This document shows positions 20,494-29,996 of a stretch of DNA of 64,000 nucleotides, piece by piece (the stretch's first letter is position 1; each line of letters starts with the position of its first letter). The position numbers and the translations under genes were made by a program. The stretch lies in contig NZ_CABGGS010000043.1 in the NCBI RefSeq assembly GCF_902158555.1, positions 248,001-312,000 of the forward strand, given 5' to 3'. The notes beneath the pieces are model-generated. The model ran no database searches and was not told the origin of the DNA. It saw only the letters and a list, made by a program, of their open reading frames with translations. The stretch comes from Klebsiella spallanzanii (GTDB lineage: Bacteria > Pseudomonadota > Gammaproteobacteria > Enterobacterales > Enterobacteriaceae).

Positions 20494-22413
20494 TTAAAAG
20501 GCATAAGCCACGCTTAAATTGCCGCTATAGCCGTGGCTGTCGCCGCCGCTGGCGACTTCGGCCTGGCCGCCCAGGTTCAGGCTCAGCGCGCCGCGCGTCA
20601 CGCCAATGTTGGCGCCTGCATTGAACATATCGCGGCTATTGAAGGCCGAGTTTTGTACCACCTCATATTGATAAACTTGCCCACGAGTGCGCACCGAGGG
20701 GCCGCTGAAACTGTGTTCATAGCCGACATTTACCGCCGGGGTAAAGGTCCAGTTTCCGCTGTTGTGTGGATTAAAGGCGAGGTTAATATTGGCAACGCCG
20801 CTGGCGTTATTTTCGCTGACGCGATCGACATCAAGCGCCAGCTCGCTACCGCTCTCACGGAAGGCGTCCATTCGCAGATGGGTTAATCGGGTGCCGACGG
20901 AATACTCGACGCTGGCGAAATCGAGTGGACTGACGTAGCCGAGGCGTAGCGTGCCGCCGAACAGTTGTCCGTGGGTATCGCCAGTGGCGGTACCCAGTCC
21001 GCCGCTCATCCTGCGGGTGCTGCTGTAGTCAATCCAACCGGCGTTAAGATCGGCGGCAGCAAAGAGGCCACGGTTGAGGTTTTCGAAAGCATAGCGACCG
21101 CCGATCCCCAACAGCGTGGTATTGGCATCCGCGTCAGCGTTGGCGCTGCCCAGTGACCCCCAGCTATGTCCCACCGTACCGTAACCGCTAAACTGCGAGT
21201 TCACCCTCTGGGTATAGCCCAGCAGCGTACCGGCGGTGTGCTCATTGCTGCTGGCGGCGCTGGCGGAACCGTCGGTACCCAGATAACCGTTAAGCCCGGT
21301 TAACCACAGTTTTCCTTCGCCATCGCGCAGCTGGCGGCTGTCGATATTCGGTGTCAGCGCACGATCCAGACGTGAGCCGCTACGCAGCAGATAACTCGCG
21401 GCATCCGCATAAATTTGTCCGCCGACCTGAGACTCTACTCCGCCGAGGTTTCCGGCATCGATGGCTGATTGCAGATAGTAGTTATAGTCGGTGTAGCGGC
21501 CTGACAGCTCGCTGTTTTGCAGCGCGTTAAGCAGCGCTGCGCCCTGCGCCGCATTCCCTCGTAGCCCGCTCTGTCCCGGAAGCTGGCCATAATGGACCAT
21601 TTTTCCGCGCAGCACGTAGAGCGTCTCCTGCGACAGCCCCAGGCCTTGCTTCAGATAGTTATCAACTGAACCATATTCGCGGGTAATTTCGTCCAGTCCG
21701 GCCTGTAGATAGCTGGCATCGACGCCCAGCAGCGGCTCGTAAATCTCTGCCATAGCTGGCGGCATCATCGCCAGGGTCGCTTCAACACGCTGACGAGTGT
21801 AATCGTTGGTGGCGAGGTAGTTTTCCATGATGGTCGTGTTGTCGACACCGGCTATACTCAGCAACATGGCGGCGGTCCAGCCGGTTCGGTCTTTGCCTGC
21901 GGTGCAGTGGAACAGGGCGGCACCGTCGGCGCTGGCCAGATCGTTAAACAGAGTGCTGAACTGCGCGCGCATCCCGGCATCGCTGACGAAGGAGACGTTG
22001 GTCTGCTGCATCATCGCTTTGGCTTCAGCGGCGCTGCTAAAAGTTATCGAGGTAATGTTACTGCCTGAAGCGGCGTTGCCGATGATATCAATATTGGTAT
22101 AGGTTGCCCCGTCGGGCATCACATCCGGGCTGCTGGCGATTTCGCTGGTGGTACGTAAATCATAAACATCACTGATGCCAAGCGTGCTGAGCGTAGCCTG
22201 ATCCGCAGCGGATAATGCCAGGGCATTAGAGCGATAAAATACCCCGGTGCGCATAGTGCCATCATGGCTGGTGGTATAAATCGAGGTAGTGCCGGCAATA
22301 TCACGAAAATTATCCATGCTAGCGAGCGTGGGCGTATTTATTGGCGCAGCGTATAGCGCACCAGAGACGGCAATGGTGACCAGAGAGACCGTAACAGGAA
22401 TATAGCGAATCAA
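20494..22413 (-). CDS. Protein-tyrosine phosphatase fused to autotransporter beta-barrel
   Basis: A 639-residue exported protein. Residues 1-22 are a signal peptide ending in ALYA-A. Residues about 30-290 are a tyrosine-phosphatase-like domain (Y_phosphatase3 type), with DNFRDIAG, VYDLRTTSE and the P-loop HCTAGKDRTGW (Cys170, Arg176). Residues about 370-639 are a classical autotransporter beta-barrel ending in the outer-membrane signature ...SVAYAF. The protein should place a phosphatase on or outside the cell surface. No protease-like cleavage motif is obvious between the domains. It is transcribed alone, and the substrate is unknown. Confidence 0.9.
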   Translation of the reverse strand: MIRYIPVTVSLVTIAVSGALYAAPINTPTLASMDNFRDIAGTTSIYTTSHDGTMRTGVFYRSNALALSAADQATLSTLGISDVYDLRTTSEIASSPDVMPDGATYTNIDIIGNAASGSNITSITFSSAAEAKAMMQQTNVSFVSDAGMRAQFSTLFNDLASADGAALFHCTAGKDRTGWTAAMLLSIAGVDNTTIMENYLATNDYTRQRVEATLAMMPPAMAEIYEPLLGVDASYLQAGLDEITREYGSVDNYLKQGLGLSQETLYVLRGKMVHYGQLPGQSGLRGNAAQGAALLNALQNSELSGRYTDYNYYLQSAIDAGNLGGVESQVGGQIYADAASYLLRSGSRLDRALTPNIDSRQLRDGEGKLWLTGLNGYLGTDGSASAASSNEHTAGTLLGYTQRVNSQFSGYGTVGHSWGSLGSANADADANTTLLGIGGRYAFENLNRGLFAAADLNAGWIDYSSTRRMSGGLGTATGDTHGQLFGGTLRLGYVSPLDFASVEYSVGTRLTHLRMDAFRESGSELALDVDRVSENNASGVANINLAFNPHNSGNWTFTPAVNVGYEHSFSGPSVRTRGQVYQYEVVQNSAFNSRDMFNAGANIGVTRGALSLNLGGQAEVASGGDSHGYSGNLSVAYAF

Positions 22414-22542
22414 AATAAGCCTCGATATTTGTAGTTTGTAATTCGTTGTTTATTAAGGCTTGAGAATATAGGGTGGGATTGTGACAGAATTATTTCCAGA
22501 TGGTTTTTTTGTGAAATAAACAAGGTGAAATTAGATTAGGTT

Positions 22543-22669
22543 TATACCCTAAATAATTCGAGTTGCAGGAAGGCGGCGACGCAGAGAATCCCCAGGAGCT
22601 TACTCCAGTAAGTGACTGGGGTGAGCGAGGAAAGCCAACGCGCATGCAACTTGAAGTATGACGGGTATA
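22543..22669. repeat. Interspersed palindromic repeat, about 127 bp
   Basis: The ends are inverted (TATACCCTAAATAATTCGAG ... TTGAAGTATGACGGGTATA), with TTGCA/TGCAA arms and an inner CCCAGGAGC ... GACTGGGG structure. The sequence type is one I recognise as a common multicopy element in enterobacterial genomes. It has no coding capacity. The rest of the gap between the autotransporter and SDR genes is AT-rich and empty. Confidence 0.8.
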
Positions 22670-22795
22670 TTTATGGAATATATCGTTTCTCTCACGATAA
22701 GTCATATTAATCATTCGCCATATTAATCTTTAACATCCCGCTCGCGGCAGCAGGATGTTATTTTATTTTTTGATCAGGCAGTCATTTTACTCAGT

Positions 22796-23398
22796 TCAGT
22801 AGCCGACGTTATAAATCCGCCCTGTCTGTACGCCTTCCACGCTGCGGCGGTAGGCCTGGGCCACGCTGGCGGCGGGGACGCTCTCAAAACCGGGGAAGAA
22901 ACCGTCGTAGGCTACCGCCGATTCGGTCAATACGGTGGGGCTAATCAGGTTAATACGCATACCGCGCGGCAGTTCGCAGGCGGCGGCGCGAACGAACCCT
23001 TCCAGCCCGGCGTTCACGGTGGTGGCATTGACTCCCTGGGCGATGGGTTCGTGGGCAACTATCCCGCTAATCAGCGTAATGGAACCGCCGTCGTTGAGGT
23101 AATGCTGTCCGGTAAGCGCCAGACGAACCTGCCCCAATAGCTTATCCTGCAAGCCCTGGTTGAAATCGTTATCGGTCATGGTTTCCAGAGGACCAAAGAA
23201 CAGGTTGCCAGTGGCGGAAACAATTGCGTCTATCCGGCCAATGTTTTCAAACAAACTCTGCACGCTCTCTTGCGAGGTGATATCAACCTGATAGTCGCCC
23301 TGAGTGCGGCCGACGCGAATAACTTCATGGCACTGACTTAATTCTTGCGCAACGGCGCGGCCAACGGTACCGCTGGCACCAATAATGATGATTTTCAT
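22796..23398 (-). CDS. Short-chain dehydrogenase/reductase-like protein
   Basis: A 200-residue Rossmann-fold protein with nucleotide motif IIGASGTVGRAV and an IVSATGNL strand. The usual YxxxK catalytic pair is absent: the equivalent stretch reads GVNATTVNAGLEGF. It is shorter than classical SDRs (about 250). It may therefore be a noncatalytic or atypical member. It is divergent from a LysR gene that is a plausible regulator. Confidence 0.8.
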   Translation of the reverse strand: MKIIIIGASGTVGRAVAQELSQCHEVIRVGRTQGDYQVDITSQESVQSLFENIGRIDAIVSATGNLFFGPLETMTDNDFNQGLQDKLLGQVRLALTGQHYLNDGGSITLISGIVAHEPIAQGVNATTVNAGLEGFVRAAACELPRGMRINLISPTVLTESAVAYDGFFPGFESVPAASVAQAYRRSVEGVQTGRIYNVGY

Positions 23399-23411
23399 AG
23401 CAGACTCCTTA

Positions 23412-23555
23412 GAACCTATCCCATTAGGCTATTTTATTTGCTGGTTTGGCCCTGGGCAGTGCTCAAAATCCTCACGTACTACGTGTACGCTCCGGTTTTT
23501 CCGCGCTGTCCGTGTCCAAACCATCGGCAACAATTACGCCTACTGGGATAGGCTC
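23412..23555. repeat. Interspersed palindromic repeat, about 144 bp
   Basis: CCTATCCCATTAGGC at the left and GCCTACTGGGATAGG at the right form inverted termini. The interior contains TCCTCACGTACTACGTG. This pattern recurs in Klebsiella and related genomes as a noncoding multicopy element. It occupies most of the SDR/LysR divergent region. Confidence 0.8.
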
Positions 23556-23644
23556 TTTAATGTGGTGAGCCTCTATTCTTTAATAAAACAGATATCGGAT
23601 AAACTGGCGAAAAGTTAGATGATTGCTAATCAGGAGTTTGTAAT

Positions 23645-24526
23645 ATGGATAAGCTGCGGGCGATGGAGGTCTTTATTACGGTGGTGGAGTGCGGAAGCTT
23701 TACCGACGCCGCATCGCGCCTTGAGATGTCGGCGGTCATGGTGGGTAAATACATCGCGCTGACTGAGCGCCAGCTAAATACCCGTCTGCTGGTGCGTAAC
23801 ACTCGTCGTCAGAGCCTGACCGATGCCGGGCGAGTCTATTTTGAAGAGGCGAAACGCGTACTTGAGCAGGTTTCGATTGCCGAAAGCTCGGTGGAGAGGC
23901 TGCGGGTAGCGCCAGCGGGCACGCTGCGGGTGAGCGCGCCGACGTCGTTTGGTACCTGCGTTATCGCCCCGCTGACAGCCACCTTTCTACAAGCCTGGCC
24001 CGACGTGCGTATAGAGTTGGATCTGACTAATCGCATGGTCGATCTGGTGGATGAGGGTGTCGATCTGGCGATCCGCATCGGTGAGATCCATAACGACGAT
24101 CTGGTGGCAAAATATCTCGCGCCTTACCGGATGACGATCTGCGCCGCGCCCGACTATTTAGCCCGTCACGGTACGCCGAATACGCCAGCCGATCTGGCCT
24201 CTCATCTCTGTTTGTCGCATACGGTGTGGACCGCGCGCAACGAGTGGAAATTACCGGGAGCTGAGGAGGGCGTTCGCTGGAAGCGCGACGCAATTCTGCG
24301 CTGCAATGATGGTTATGCCCTGCGAATGGCGGCGATTGCCGGAGCCGGGTTGCTGCTCCAGCCGGAAGTGCTGCTGGCCGATGCGCTGGAGTGCGGCAAG
24401 CTGGTTCGTGTGCTGGAGGATTATACGCCGCCGCCAAGACCGGTTCATTTACTCTGGCGGCAAGATTTGCGCCCGCTGCCGAAGCTAACGCGTTTTGTTG
24501 AGCATCTTTTGCAGGGGCAGCAGTAG
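23645..24526 (+). CDS. LysR-family transcriptional regulator
   Basis: A 293-residue LysR regulator of the CrgA-like group. The N-terminal helix-turn-helix is GSFTDAASRLEMSAVMVGKYIALTERQL. The periplasmic-binding-protein-like effector domain begins near residue 88 (GTLRVSAPTSFG). It diverges from the SDR gene across a palindromic repeat and probably regulates it. Effector unknown. Confidence 0.9.
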   Translation: MDKLRAMEVFITVVECGSFTDAASRLEMSAVMVGKYIALTERQLNTRLLVRNTRRQSLTDAGRVYFEEAKRVLEQVSIAESSVERLRVAPAGTLRVSAPTSFGTCVIAPLTATFLQAWPDVRIELDLTNRMVDLVDEGVDLAIRIGEIHNDDLVAKYLAPYRMTICAAPDYLARHGTPNTPADLASHLCLSHTVWTARNEWKLPGAEEGVRWKRDAILRCNDGYALRMAAIAGAGLLLQPEVLLADALECGKLVRVLEDYTPPPRPVHLLWRQDLRPLPKLTRFVEHLLQGQQ

Positions 24527-24559
24527 AACAGCGGCCCGCCTTTGCGGCGGGCAATCTGT

Positions 24560-25705
24560 TTAATCGCGTAGCGCATGACGCCAGTCGGCGATCAGATCCT
24601 GCGGATCTTCAATCCCAACCGACAGACGAATCAACTGTGGAGTAATGCCGTTGGCTAAACGCTGCTCCAGCGGAATTGATGCATGCGTCATGCTGAACGG
24701 CTGGCTCACCAGGCTTTCCACGCCGCCGAGGCTCTCTGCGAGGGTAAACAGCTTCAGCTTGCGGATGATCCGTTCGGCATAGCCGTCGTCGCCTTTGACC
24801 ACCACTGAAATCATCCCGCCGGGAAGCGCCATCTGCTTGCGCGCCAGCTGATGATGCGGATGCGAGGCCAGCCACGGGAACCACACCTTTTCGACCTGCG
24901 GCTGCTGCTCCAGCCACTCGGCGAGCAATAGCGCGTTGCTACTGTGGCGCTCCATACGCAGCGCCAGGGTACGGATACCGCGTAATGTCAGGAAACTGCT
25001 GAACGGGTCAAGCACGCCGCCCACCGCGTTTTGCAGATAGCCCAGCTTTTCCGCCAGTGCGGGATTGTCGCCAACCACCGCCAGCCCGGCAACCACATCA
25101 GAGTGGCCGTTAAGATATTTGGTCGCCGAGTGCACCACGATATCGAAGCCCAGCTCCAGCGGACGATGGATAACCGGTGAAGCAAAGGTGTTATCGGTGA
25201 CGCTGATAATATTGTGTCGCCGCGCAATGGCGGCAATGGCGCTGAGATCGGCAAGCTTGAGCAGCGGGTTAGTCGGGGTTTCGACCCAAATCATTCGCGT
25301 GTCGGGCCGAATGGCCGCTTCAATGCCCGCCAGATCGTCCGGCTTCACCCAGCTTACCTGCAGGCCGGCGCTGCGGCGGCGAACGTTTTCAATCAACCGG
25401 TACGTGCCGCCGTACACATCGTCGACGGCGACCAGGTGGCTGTCTTTATCGAGCAGCTCCAGCACGGTTGAGATGGCCGCGAGGCCGGAAGCAAAAGCGT
25501 AGCCGCGCGTACCGCTTTCCAGGTCAGCAATTGCCGTCTCCAGCGCGTGGCGGGTCGGGTTATCGCTGCGCGAATATTCGTAACCGGTATGCTGGCCCGG
25601 CGCGGGCTGGGCAAAGGTGGAGGTGGCGTAGATGGGCGGCATCACCGCGCCGTGTTCGTCGGTAAAGGTGCCGCTATGTACGCTCAGGGTATGCAAATTG
25701 GTCAT
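24560..25705 (-). CDS. mtcC: Cystathionine gamma-lyase (reverse transsulfuration)
   Basis: A 381-residue Cys/Met-metabolism PLP enzyme, with PLP lysine Lys196 (SATKYLNGHSDV), the YSRSDNPTRHALE region and SLGGVESLVSQP. With the adjacent beta-synthase it would turn cystathionine into cysteine, 2-oxobutyrate and ammonia, letting the cell make cysteine from methionine. I recall this pair as mtcBC in Klebsiella pneumoniae. A cystathionine gamma-synthase (MetB-like) activity cannot be excluded by motif alone; the gene pairing decides the call. Only ten bases separate it from the upstream gene. Confidence 0.85.
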   Translation of the reverse strand: MTNLHTLSVHSGTFTDEHGAVMPPIYATSTFAQPAPGQHTGYEYSRSDNPTRHALETAIADLESGTRGYAFASGLAAISTVLELLDKDSHLVAVDDVYGGTYRLIENVRRRSAGLQVSWVKPDDLAGIEAAIRPDTRMIWVETPTNPLLKLADLSAIAAIARRHNIISVTDNTFASPVIHRPLELGFDIVVHSATKYLNGHSDVVAGLAVVGDNPALAEKLGYLQNAVGGVLDPFSSFLTLRGIRTLALRMERHSSNALLLAEWLEQQPQVEKVWFPWLASHPHHQLARKQMALPGGMISVVVKGDDGYAERIIRKLKLFTLAESLGGVESLVSQPFSMTHASIPLEQRLANGITPQLIRLSVGIEDPQDLIADWRHALRD

Positions 25706-25715
25706 TGTTAAATCC

Positions 25716-27086
25716 TTAATGTTCGAGTCGGTTACGCCAGGTGGTCAGTACATCACTACGTGTAATGAGGCCAAGAAAACGATCGTTGTCGGCGATAACG
25801 GCCACCAGGCCGCGATCGAAAATGGCTTTCAGCGCGCTTTCCGGCGCGTGTTTATCCAGGGTTTCCACGTTGCGGGTCATCGCTTCCCTGACCGGCAGGG
25901 AAAAGCGCTGGCTGTCGCCCTGAACATGGCTAATCAGATCCCATTCGTCGACGATGCCGACCACACGGCCGTTTTCCAGCACCGGCAACTGCGAGATATC
26001 GTAAAGGCGCATACGGGCGAGGATCGCAGCCAGCGTGTCGTCCGGCGCGGCGGTGACGGTGGCCCCTTCATCGTGGCGCAGGGCGATAAAGTCACTGAGA
26101 TCGCCGCGCGAAGGGCGGCTTAAAAAGCCCTGCTGGCGCATCCAGTCATCGTTAAACATTTTTGATAGATATTTGTTGCCGCTGTCGCAGGCGAAGGTCA
26201 CCACACGTTTGGCGGAAGTTTGCGCCTGACAGTAACGCAGGGCGGCATTAAGCAAAGTGCCGGTTGAAGAACCCGCCAGAATGCCTTCAACCTGCAACAG
26301 CTCGCGGGCGGTGGCGAACGCCTCGCTATCGGTGACGCGGTAAGCATTTTTGACTCCTTCAAGGTGGGCCAGCGGCGGAATAAAGTCTTCGCCGATCCCC
26401 TCAACCAGCCAGGATCCCGTTTCGCCGTAGTGCCCGGTTTCGACCTGGTCCGCCAGAATGGAACCCGCCGGATCCGCCAGGATAAATTCTGTTTTAGGCG
26501 AATGTTCAGCAAACCAGGCCTGTAGCCCGCCGAGAGTCCCGCCAGAGCCGACGCCAACGACGATAGCGTCAATATTGCCCTCCAGTTGCTGAAAGATTTC
26601 CGGGGCGGTGGTAGTGGTATGGGCCAGCGGATTGGCCTCGTTATTAAACTGGTCAATATAAAAGGCGCTTGGCGTTTCGTCGGCAAGGCGGCGGGCGTAG
26701 TCCTGATAGTAGGCAGGGTGGCCTTTGTTGACGTCTGAGCGGGTAAGCTGCACCTGCGCTCCCAGCGCGCGCAGGTGGAAAATCTTCTCGCGGCTCATCT
26801 TGTCCGGCACCACCAGAATCAGGCGGTAATTTTTCTGCGCCGCAATTAGCGCCAGCCCGAGGCCGGTATTCCCGGCTGTGGCTTCAATAATCGTGCCGCC
26901 GGGCTTTAATTTTCCCAGTCGTTCGGCTTCATTAATCATCGACAGCGCCACGCGGTCTTTTATCGAACCGCCGGGGTTTTGATTTTCCAGTTTTAAAAAC
27001 AGGCTACAGGGGCCACTATCCAATTTATGCAGCTGGAGCAGGGGAGTGTGGCCAATAAGGTCACTAACGGAATGAAAAACTGACAT
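25716..27086 (-). CDS. mtcB: Cystathionine beta-synthase
   Basis: A 456-residue PLP enzyme condensing homocysteine and serine to cystathionine. The N-terminal fold-type II domain has PLP lysine Lys43 (NPGGSIKDRVAL), the asparagine loop EATAGNTGLGLAL and the phosphate-binding GSGGTLGG. From about residue 335 two CBS domains follow (VTAAPDDTLAAIL, EAMTRNVETLDK), as in classical regulated enzymes but without the N-terminal haem segment. It is first in the operon with mtcC and divergent from an amino-acid ABC transporter. Confidence 0.9.
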   Translation of the reverse strand: MSVFHSVSDLIGHTPLLQLHKLDSGPCSLFLKLENQNPGGSIKDRVALSMINEAERLGKLKPGGTIIEATAGNTGLGLALIAAQKNYRLILVVPDKMSREKIFHLRALGAQVQLTRSDVNKGHPAYYQDYARRLADETPSAFYIDQFNNEANPLAHTTTTAPEIFQQLEGNIDAIVVGVGSGGTLGGLQAWFAEHSPKTEFILADPAGSILADQVETGHYGETGSWLVEGIGEDFIPPLAHLEGVKNAYRVTDSEAFATARELLQVEGILAGSSTGTLLNAALRYCQAQTSAKRVVTFACDSGNKYLSKMFNDDWMRQQGFLSRPSRGDLSDFIALRHDEGATVTAAPDDTLAAILARMRLYDISQLPVLENGRVVGIVDEWDLISHVQGDSQRFSLPVREAMTRNVETLDKHAPESALKAIFDRGLVAVIADNDRFLGLITRSDVLTTWRNRLEH

Positions 27087-27493
27087 GACATTTTACCCAT
27101 TCGTACCAAGATGATTTGAATGGTAGGGCTGCAAAATTGGCATTTTAAAGAATTTTTGTCTGCGGCTAAGAGCAAAAAAGAATATAAGATGCTTTTTAGC
27201 CGTCCGGAGGGAAAGATTGTTAGCCACCTGGGCGTGTCGATTTCCAGAAAACATCCTTTTTGACGTAATTTTCGCCGAATTATCCGTTTTTGCCCACTGC
27301 TTTATATTTATTTCAGCAAAGTATAGCCGAAAATAATCGATGGTTTTTCTTGTTATTGTAAATAACGAATCTGGTTATGGATTGCCAGTATTGATATATA
27401 CCGATGGGGTTATACGCATGATAAGCTCCATTTATAAGCTGAACCCCATTAAGCGTTTGGCAATAAAGAAAGATGACAGATAAAAGGTGAACT
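27087..27493. other. Divergent control region between mtcBC and the ABC transporter
   Basis: 407 AT-rich bases without a gene. Near the transporter side is an 8-base inverted repeat, ATGGGGTT (27404-27411) and AACCCCAT (27442-27449), enclosing a repeated ATAAGCT word; it could be a regulator site. No clear MetJ box tandem was seen. Confidence 0.4.
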
Positions 27494-28192
27494 GTGCCGG
27501 AATTTATTTCACTCGCAATAAGCTCGTTTTGGCCGATGCTTTACGCCGGGCTGGTTTTTACTATCCCCATAACATTGATTTCATTTTCCCTCGGCCTGCT
27601 GCTGGGGTTTATCGTCGCGTTAATACGTTTATACGGGCCTGCGCCGCTAAAAAGCCTGGTACGATTCTATGTGTGGATTATTCGCGGCACGCCGCTGCTG
27701 GTGCAGTTGTTTCTGATATTTTACGCACTGCCGAGCGTGGGGATTACCCTGGATGCGTTTCCGGCGGCGGTTATCGGCTTTACGCTGAACGTTGGGGCAT
27801 TTACGTCTGAAGTCATTCGCGCAACCTTGCTTTCCGTTGCCAAAGGGCAGTGGGAGGCCGCGCACTCTATCGGTATGAGCTGGGCGCAATCGCTGCGATA
27901 TATTATTTTACCGCAGGCCGCCAGGGTGGCGGTGCCGCCGTTGTCGAATACCTTCATCTCCCTCGTGAAAGATACCTCGCTGGCTTCCGTGATCACCGTG
28001 CCGGAGCTTTTCCTGGCCGCCCAGCGTATTGCTGCGGTGACTTACCAACCGTTAATTCTATATACCGAAGCGGCCATTCTCTATTTATTAATCAGTTCCG
28101 TTTTATCTTATTTGCAATCCCGACTGGAAATAAGGTTAGAGAGAAATACGGTAGTAAAGGATGAGTATCATGATAACGCTGTCCGCACTTGA
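27494..28192 (+). CDS. Amino-acid ABC transporter permease
   Basis: A 232-residue inner-membrane permease of the HisMQ/GlnP type with about five membrane helices. The EAA loop, which contacts the ATPase, is EAAHSIGMSWAQSLRYIILPQAARVAVPPL. It starts at GTG after AAAGGTGA. As the only permease in the cluster it probably forms a homodimer. Its position opposite cystathionine enzymes suggests a sulphur amino acid substrate such as cystine, but this is inference. Confidence 0.9.
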   Translation: MPEFISLAISSFWPMLYAGLVFTIPITLISFSLGLLLGFIVALIRLYGPAPLKSLVRFYVWIIRGTPLLVQLFLIFYALPSVGITLDAFPAAVIGFTLNVGAFTSEVIRATLLSVAKGQWEAAHSIGMSWAQSLRYIILPQAARVAVPPLSNTFISLVKDTSLASVITVPELFLAAQRIAAVTYQPLILYTEAAILYLLISSVLSYLQSRLEIRLERNTVVKDEYHDNAVRT

Positions 28193-28937
28193 GAAAAGTT
28201 TCGCTAACCAGAAAGTATTGCACGATATTTCGTTGACGATCCCTGAGGGTAGCGTCACGGCGCTAATTGGCCCATCGGGAAGTGGCAAGAGTACATTATT
28301 ACGCTGCATTAACTTACTGGAAATTCCGCAGGCTGGAAAATTAACTATTGGTAATGAGGATATATCCTTTTCGCCCGACTCAGCGCCAAAAAGAAAAGAT
28401 ATTCGCCGTATTTGCCAGCAAACCGGGATGGTTTTTCAAAACTTCCAGTTATTTCCACATTTGTCGGTGCTGGAAAATATTATGCAGGGGCTGATTGTGG
28501 TGCAGAGATGGCCCGTTGAGCGCGCGCAGGCGCGGGCTGAAGAGCTCCTCACTAAAGTGGGGTTGCTGCACAAACGGGACGCCTGGCCTGCAATGCTTTC
28601 TGGCGGGCAGCAGCAGAGGGTGGCTATTGCCAGGGCGATGGCGCCTTCACCGAAAGTGCTGCTGTGCGACGAACCCACTTCGGCGCTGGATCCCGAGCTG
28701 TCGCTGGAGGTCATCGCCGTCTTGCGGCAATTAGCGCAGGAGGGAACCACCATGTTGATGGCCACGCATGATCTGCGCCTGGCAGCGAATATCGCCAGCC
28801 AGGTGGTCTTCCTTGAGGCCGGGCGTATCGTCGAGAGCGGAGGCGCAAAAGAGATTTTTACCCGGGCGAAGAAGACGCGCACGCAGCTGTTTATTTCCAC
28901 GCTGACAGAAACATTCCCGGATTCCTGGGAAATTTAA
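28170..28937 (+). CDS. Amino-acid ABC transporter ATP-binding protein
   Basis: A 255-residue ATPase of the polar-amino-acid uptake family: Walker A GPSGSGKST, Q-loop FQNFQLFPH, signature LSGGQQQRVA, Walker B KVLLCDEPTSALD and the switch histidine in ATHDL. The coding region overlaps the permease end. ATG at 28170 is preferred because AAGGA lies eight bases before it; ATG at 28161 (MSI-MITLS) is the alternative. Confidence 0.92.
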   Translation: MITLSALEKSFANQKVLHDISLTIPEGSVTALIGPSGSGKSTLLRCINLLEIPQAGKLTIGNEDISFSPDSAPKRKDIRRICQQTGMVFQNFQLFPHLSVLENIMQGLIVVQRWPVERAQARAEELLTKVGLLHKRDAWPAMLSGGQQQRVAIARAMAPSPKVLLCDEPTSALDPELSLEVIAVLRQLAQEGTTMLMATHDLRLAANIASQVVFLEAGRIVESGGAKEIFTRAKKTRTQLFISTLTETFPDSWEI

Positions 28938-28969
28938 AAAAACAACACGACATCCTGATTAAGGAGTTA

Positions 28970-29746
28970 ATGATGAAAGTATTAATGACCGCACTGCTGG
29001 CTAGCGCCATTCAACTGAGCGTCGCACATGCGGCCTGGGCGCAGGACGACCTGGCGAAGATAAAATCGGCGGGCGTTTTTAAAGTTGGCACCGAGGGGAC
29101 TTTCCCTCCTTTTACTTACCATAATGCGTCCGGAAAGCTGGTGGGGTTTGACGTCGATATCGCCCGTGAAATCGCGCAGCGGATCGGGGTGAAAGCCGAG
29201 TTTGTGGAAGGCAAATGGGATGGTCTGGTAGCAGGTTTGGATGCCAACCGCTATGACGCGGTGATCAACCAGGTTTCGATTACTCCCGAGCGCCAGGCTA
29301 AGTATGACTTTTCCGTCCCCTATATCACGCCGAAAGCGGTGCTGATCGTCAATGAGAAGAATGAAGACATTCACACCTTCGCCGATCTGAAAGGTAAAAA
29401 ATCGGCCCATACGCTGACCAGTAACTATGCGCAAATCGCCCGTGAGAACGGCGCTGAGGTGGTGGGAACGGATGGTTTTGACCAGTCGATTGCGCTGGTT
29501 TCGCAGGGCCGGGCGGATGCGACCATCAACAGCAACCTGTCGTTCCTTGATTTCAAAAAACATAAGCCCGACGCACCGGTAAAAATTGTTGCCGAAAGAG
29601 CCGATGCCGAGCAGGAAGCGGTACTGATCCGTAAAGGGAATCCGCAATTACGTGAGGCGATCAACGCCGCCATCGCGGAGATTAAAACCGATGGCACCTA
29701 CCAGCGGATTTCTAATGAATATTTTGCCGCGGACGTGTCGAAATAA
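28970..29746 (+). CDS. Amino-acid ABC transporter substrate-binding protein
   Basis: A 258-residue periplasmic binding protein (SBP_bac_3). The signal peptide covers residues 1 to about 24, with an AWA-Q cleavage region. The mature protein begins DDLAKIKSAGVFKVGTEGTFPPF, and the family signature LVGFDVDIAREIAQRIG follows. It completes the permease-ATPase-binding protein operon. Cystine-type transporters share this pattern. The ligand cannot be fixed without ligand-pocket modelling. Confidence 0.92.
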   Translation: MMKVLMTALLASAIQLSVAHAAWAQDDLAKIKSAGVFKVGTEGTFPPFTYHNASGKLVGFDVDIAREIAQRIGVKAEFVEGKWDGLVAGLDANRYDAVINQVSITPERQAKYDFSVPYITPKAVLIVNEKNEDIHTFADLKGKKSAHTLTSNYAQIARENGAEVVGTDGFDQSIALVSQGRADATINSNLSFLDFKKHKPDAPVKIVAERADAEQEAVLIRKGNPQLREAINAAIAEIKTDGTYQRISNEYFAADVSK

Positions 29747-29996
29747 CACAAAGTGAGCAGTGGTTATCATCCCAGTCCAGAGGCTGATCGGGTTCGAGAG
29801 CGGCGACGGGCTGGGGATCATACTCACGAAAAATCGCTGCTTGGTTAATCACATCACAAGTTTAAAAAATCCCCACACTGTCGTGCCACAATAGACAAAA
29901 TCACCAATAAATAAACTCAAACAACAATGGGTACCAGGAACCCGTCAATATTCTCATGCCTCAAACGCCAGCTACATATTATTGAGTCAATTCCGT

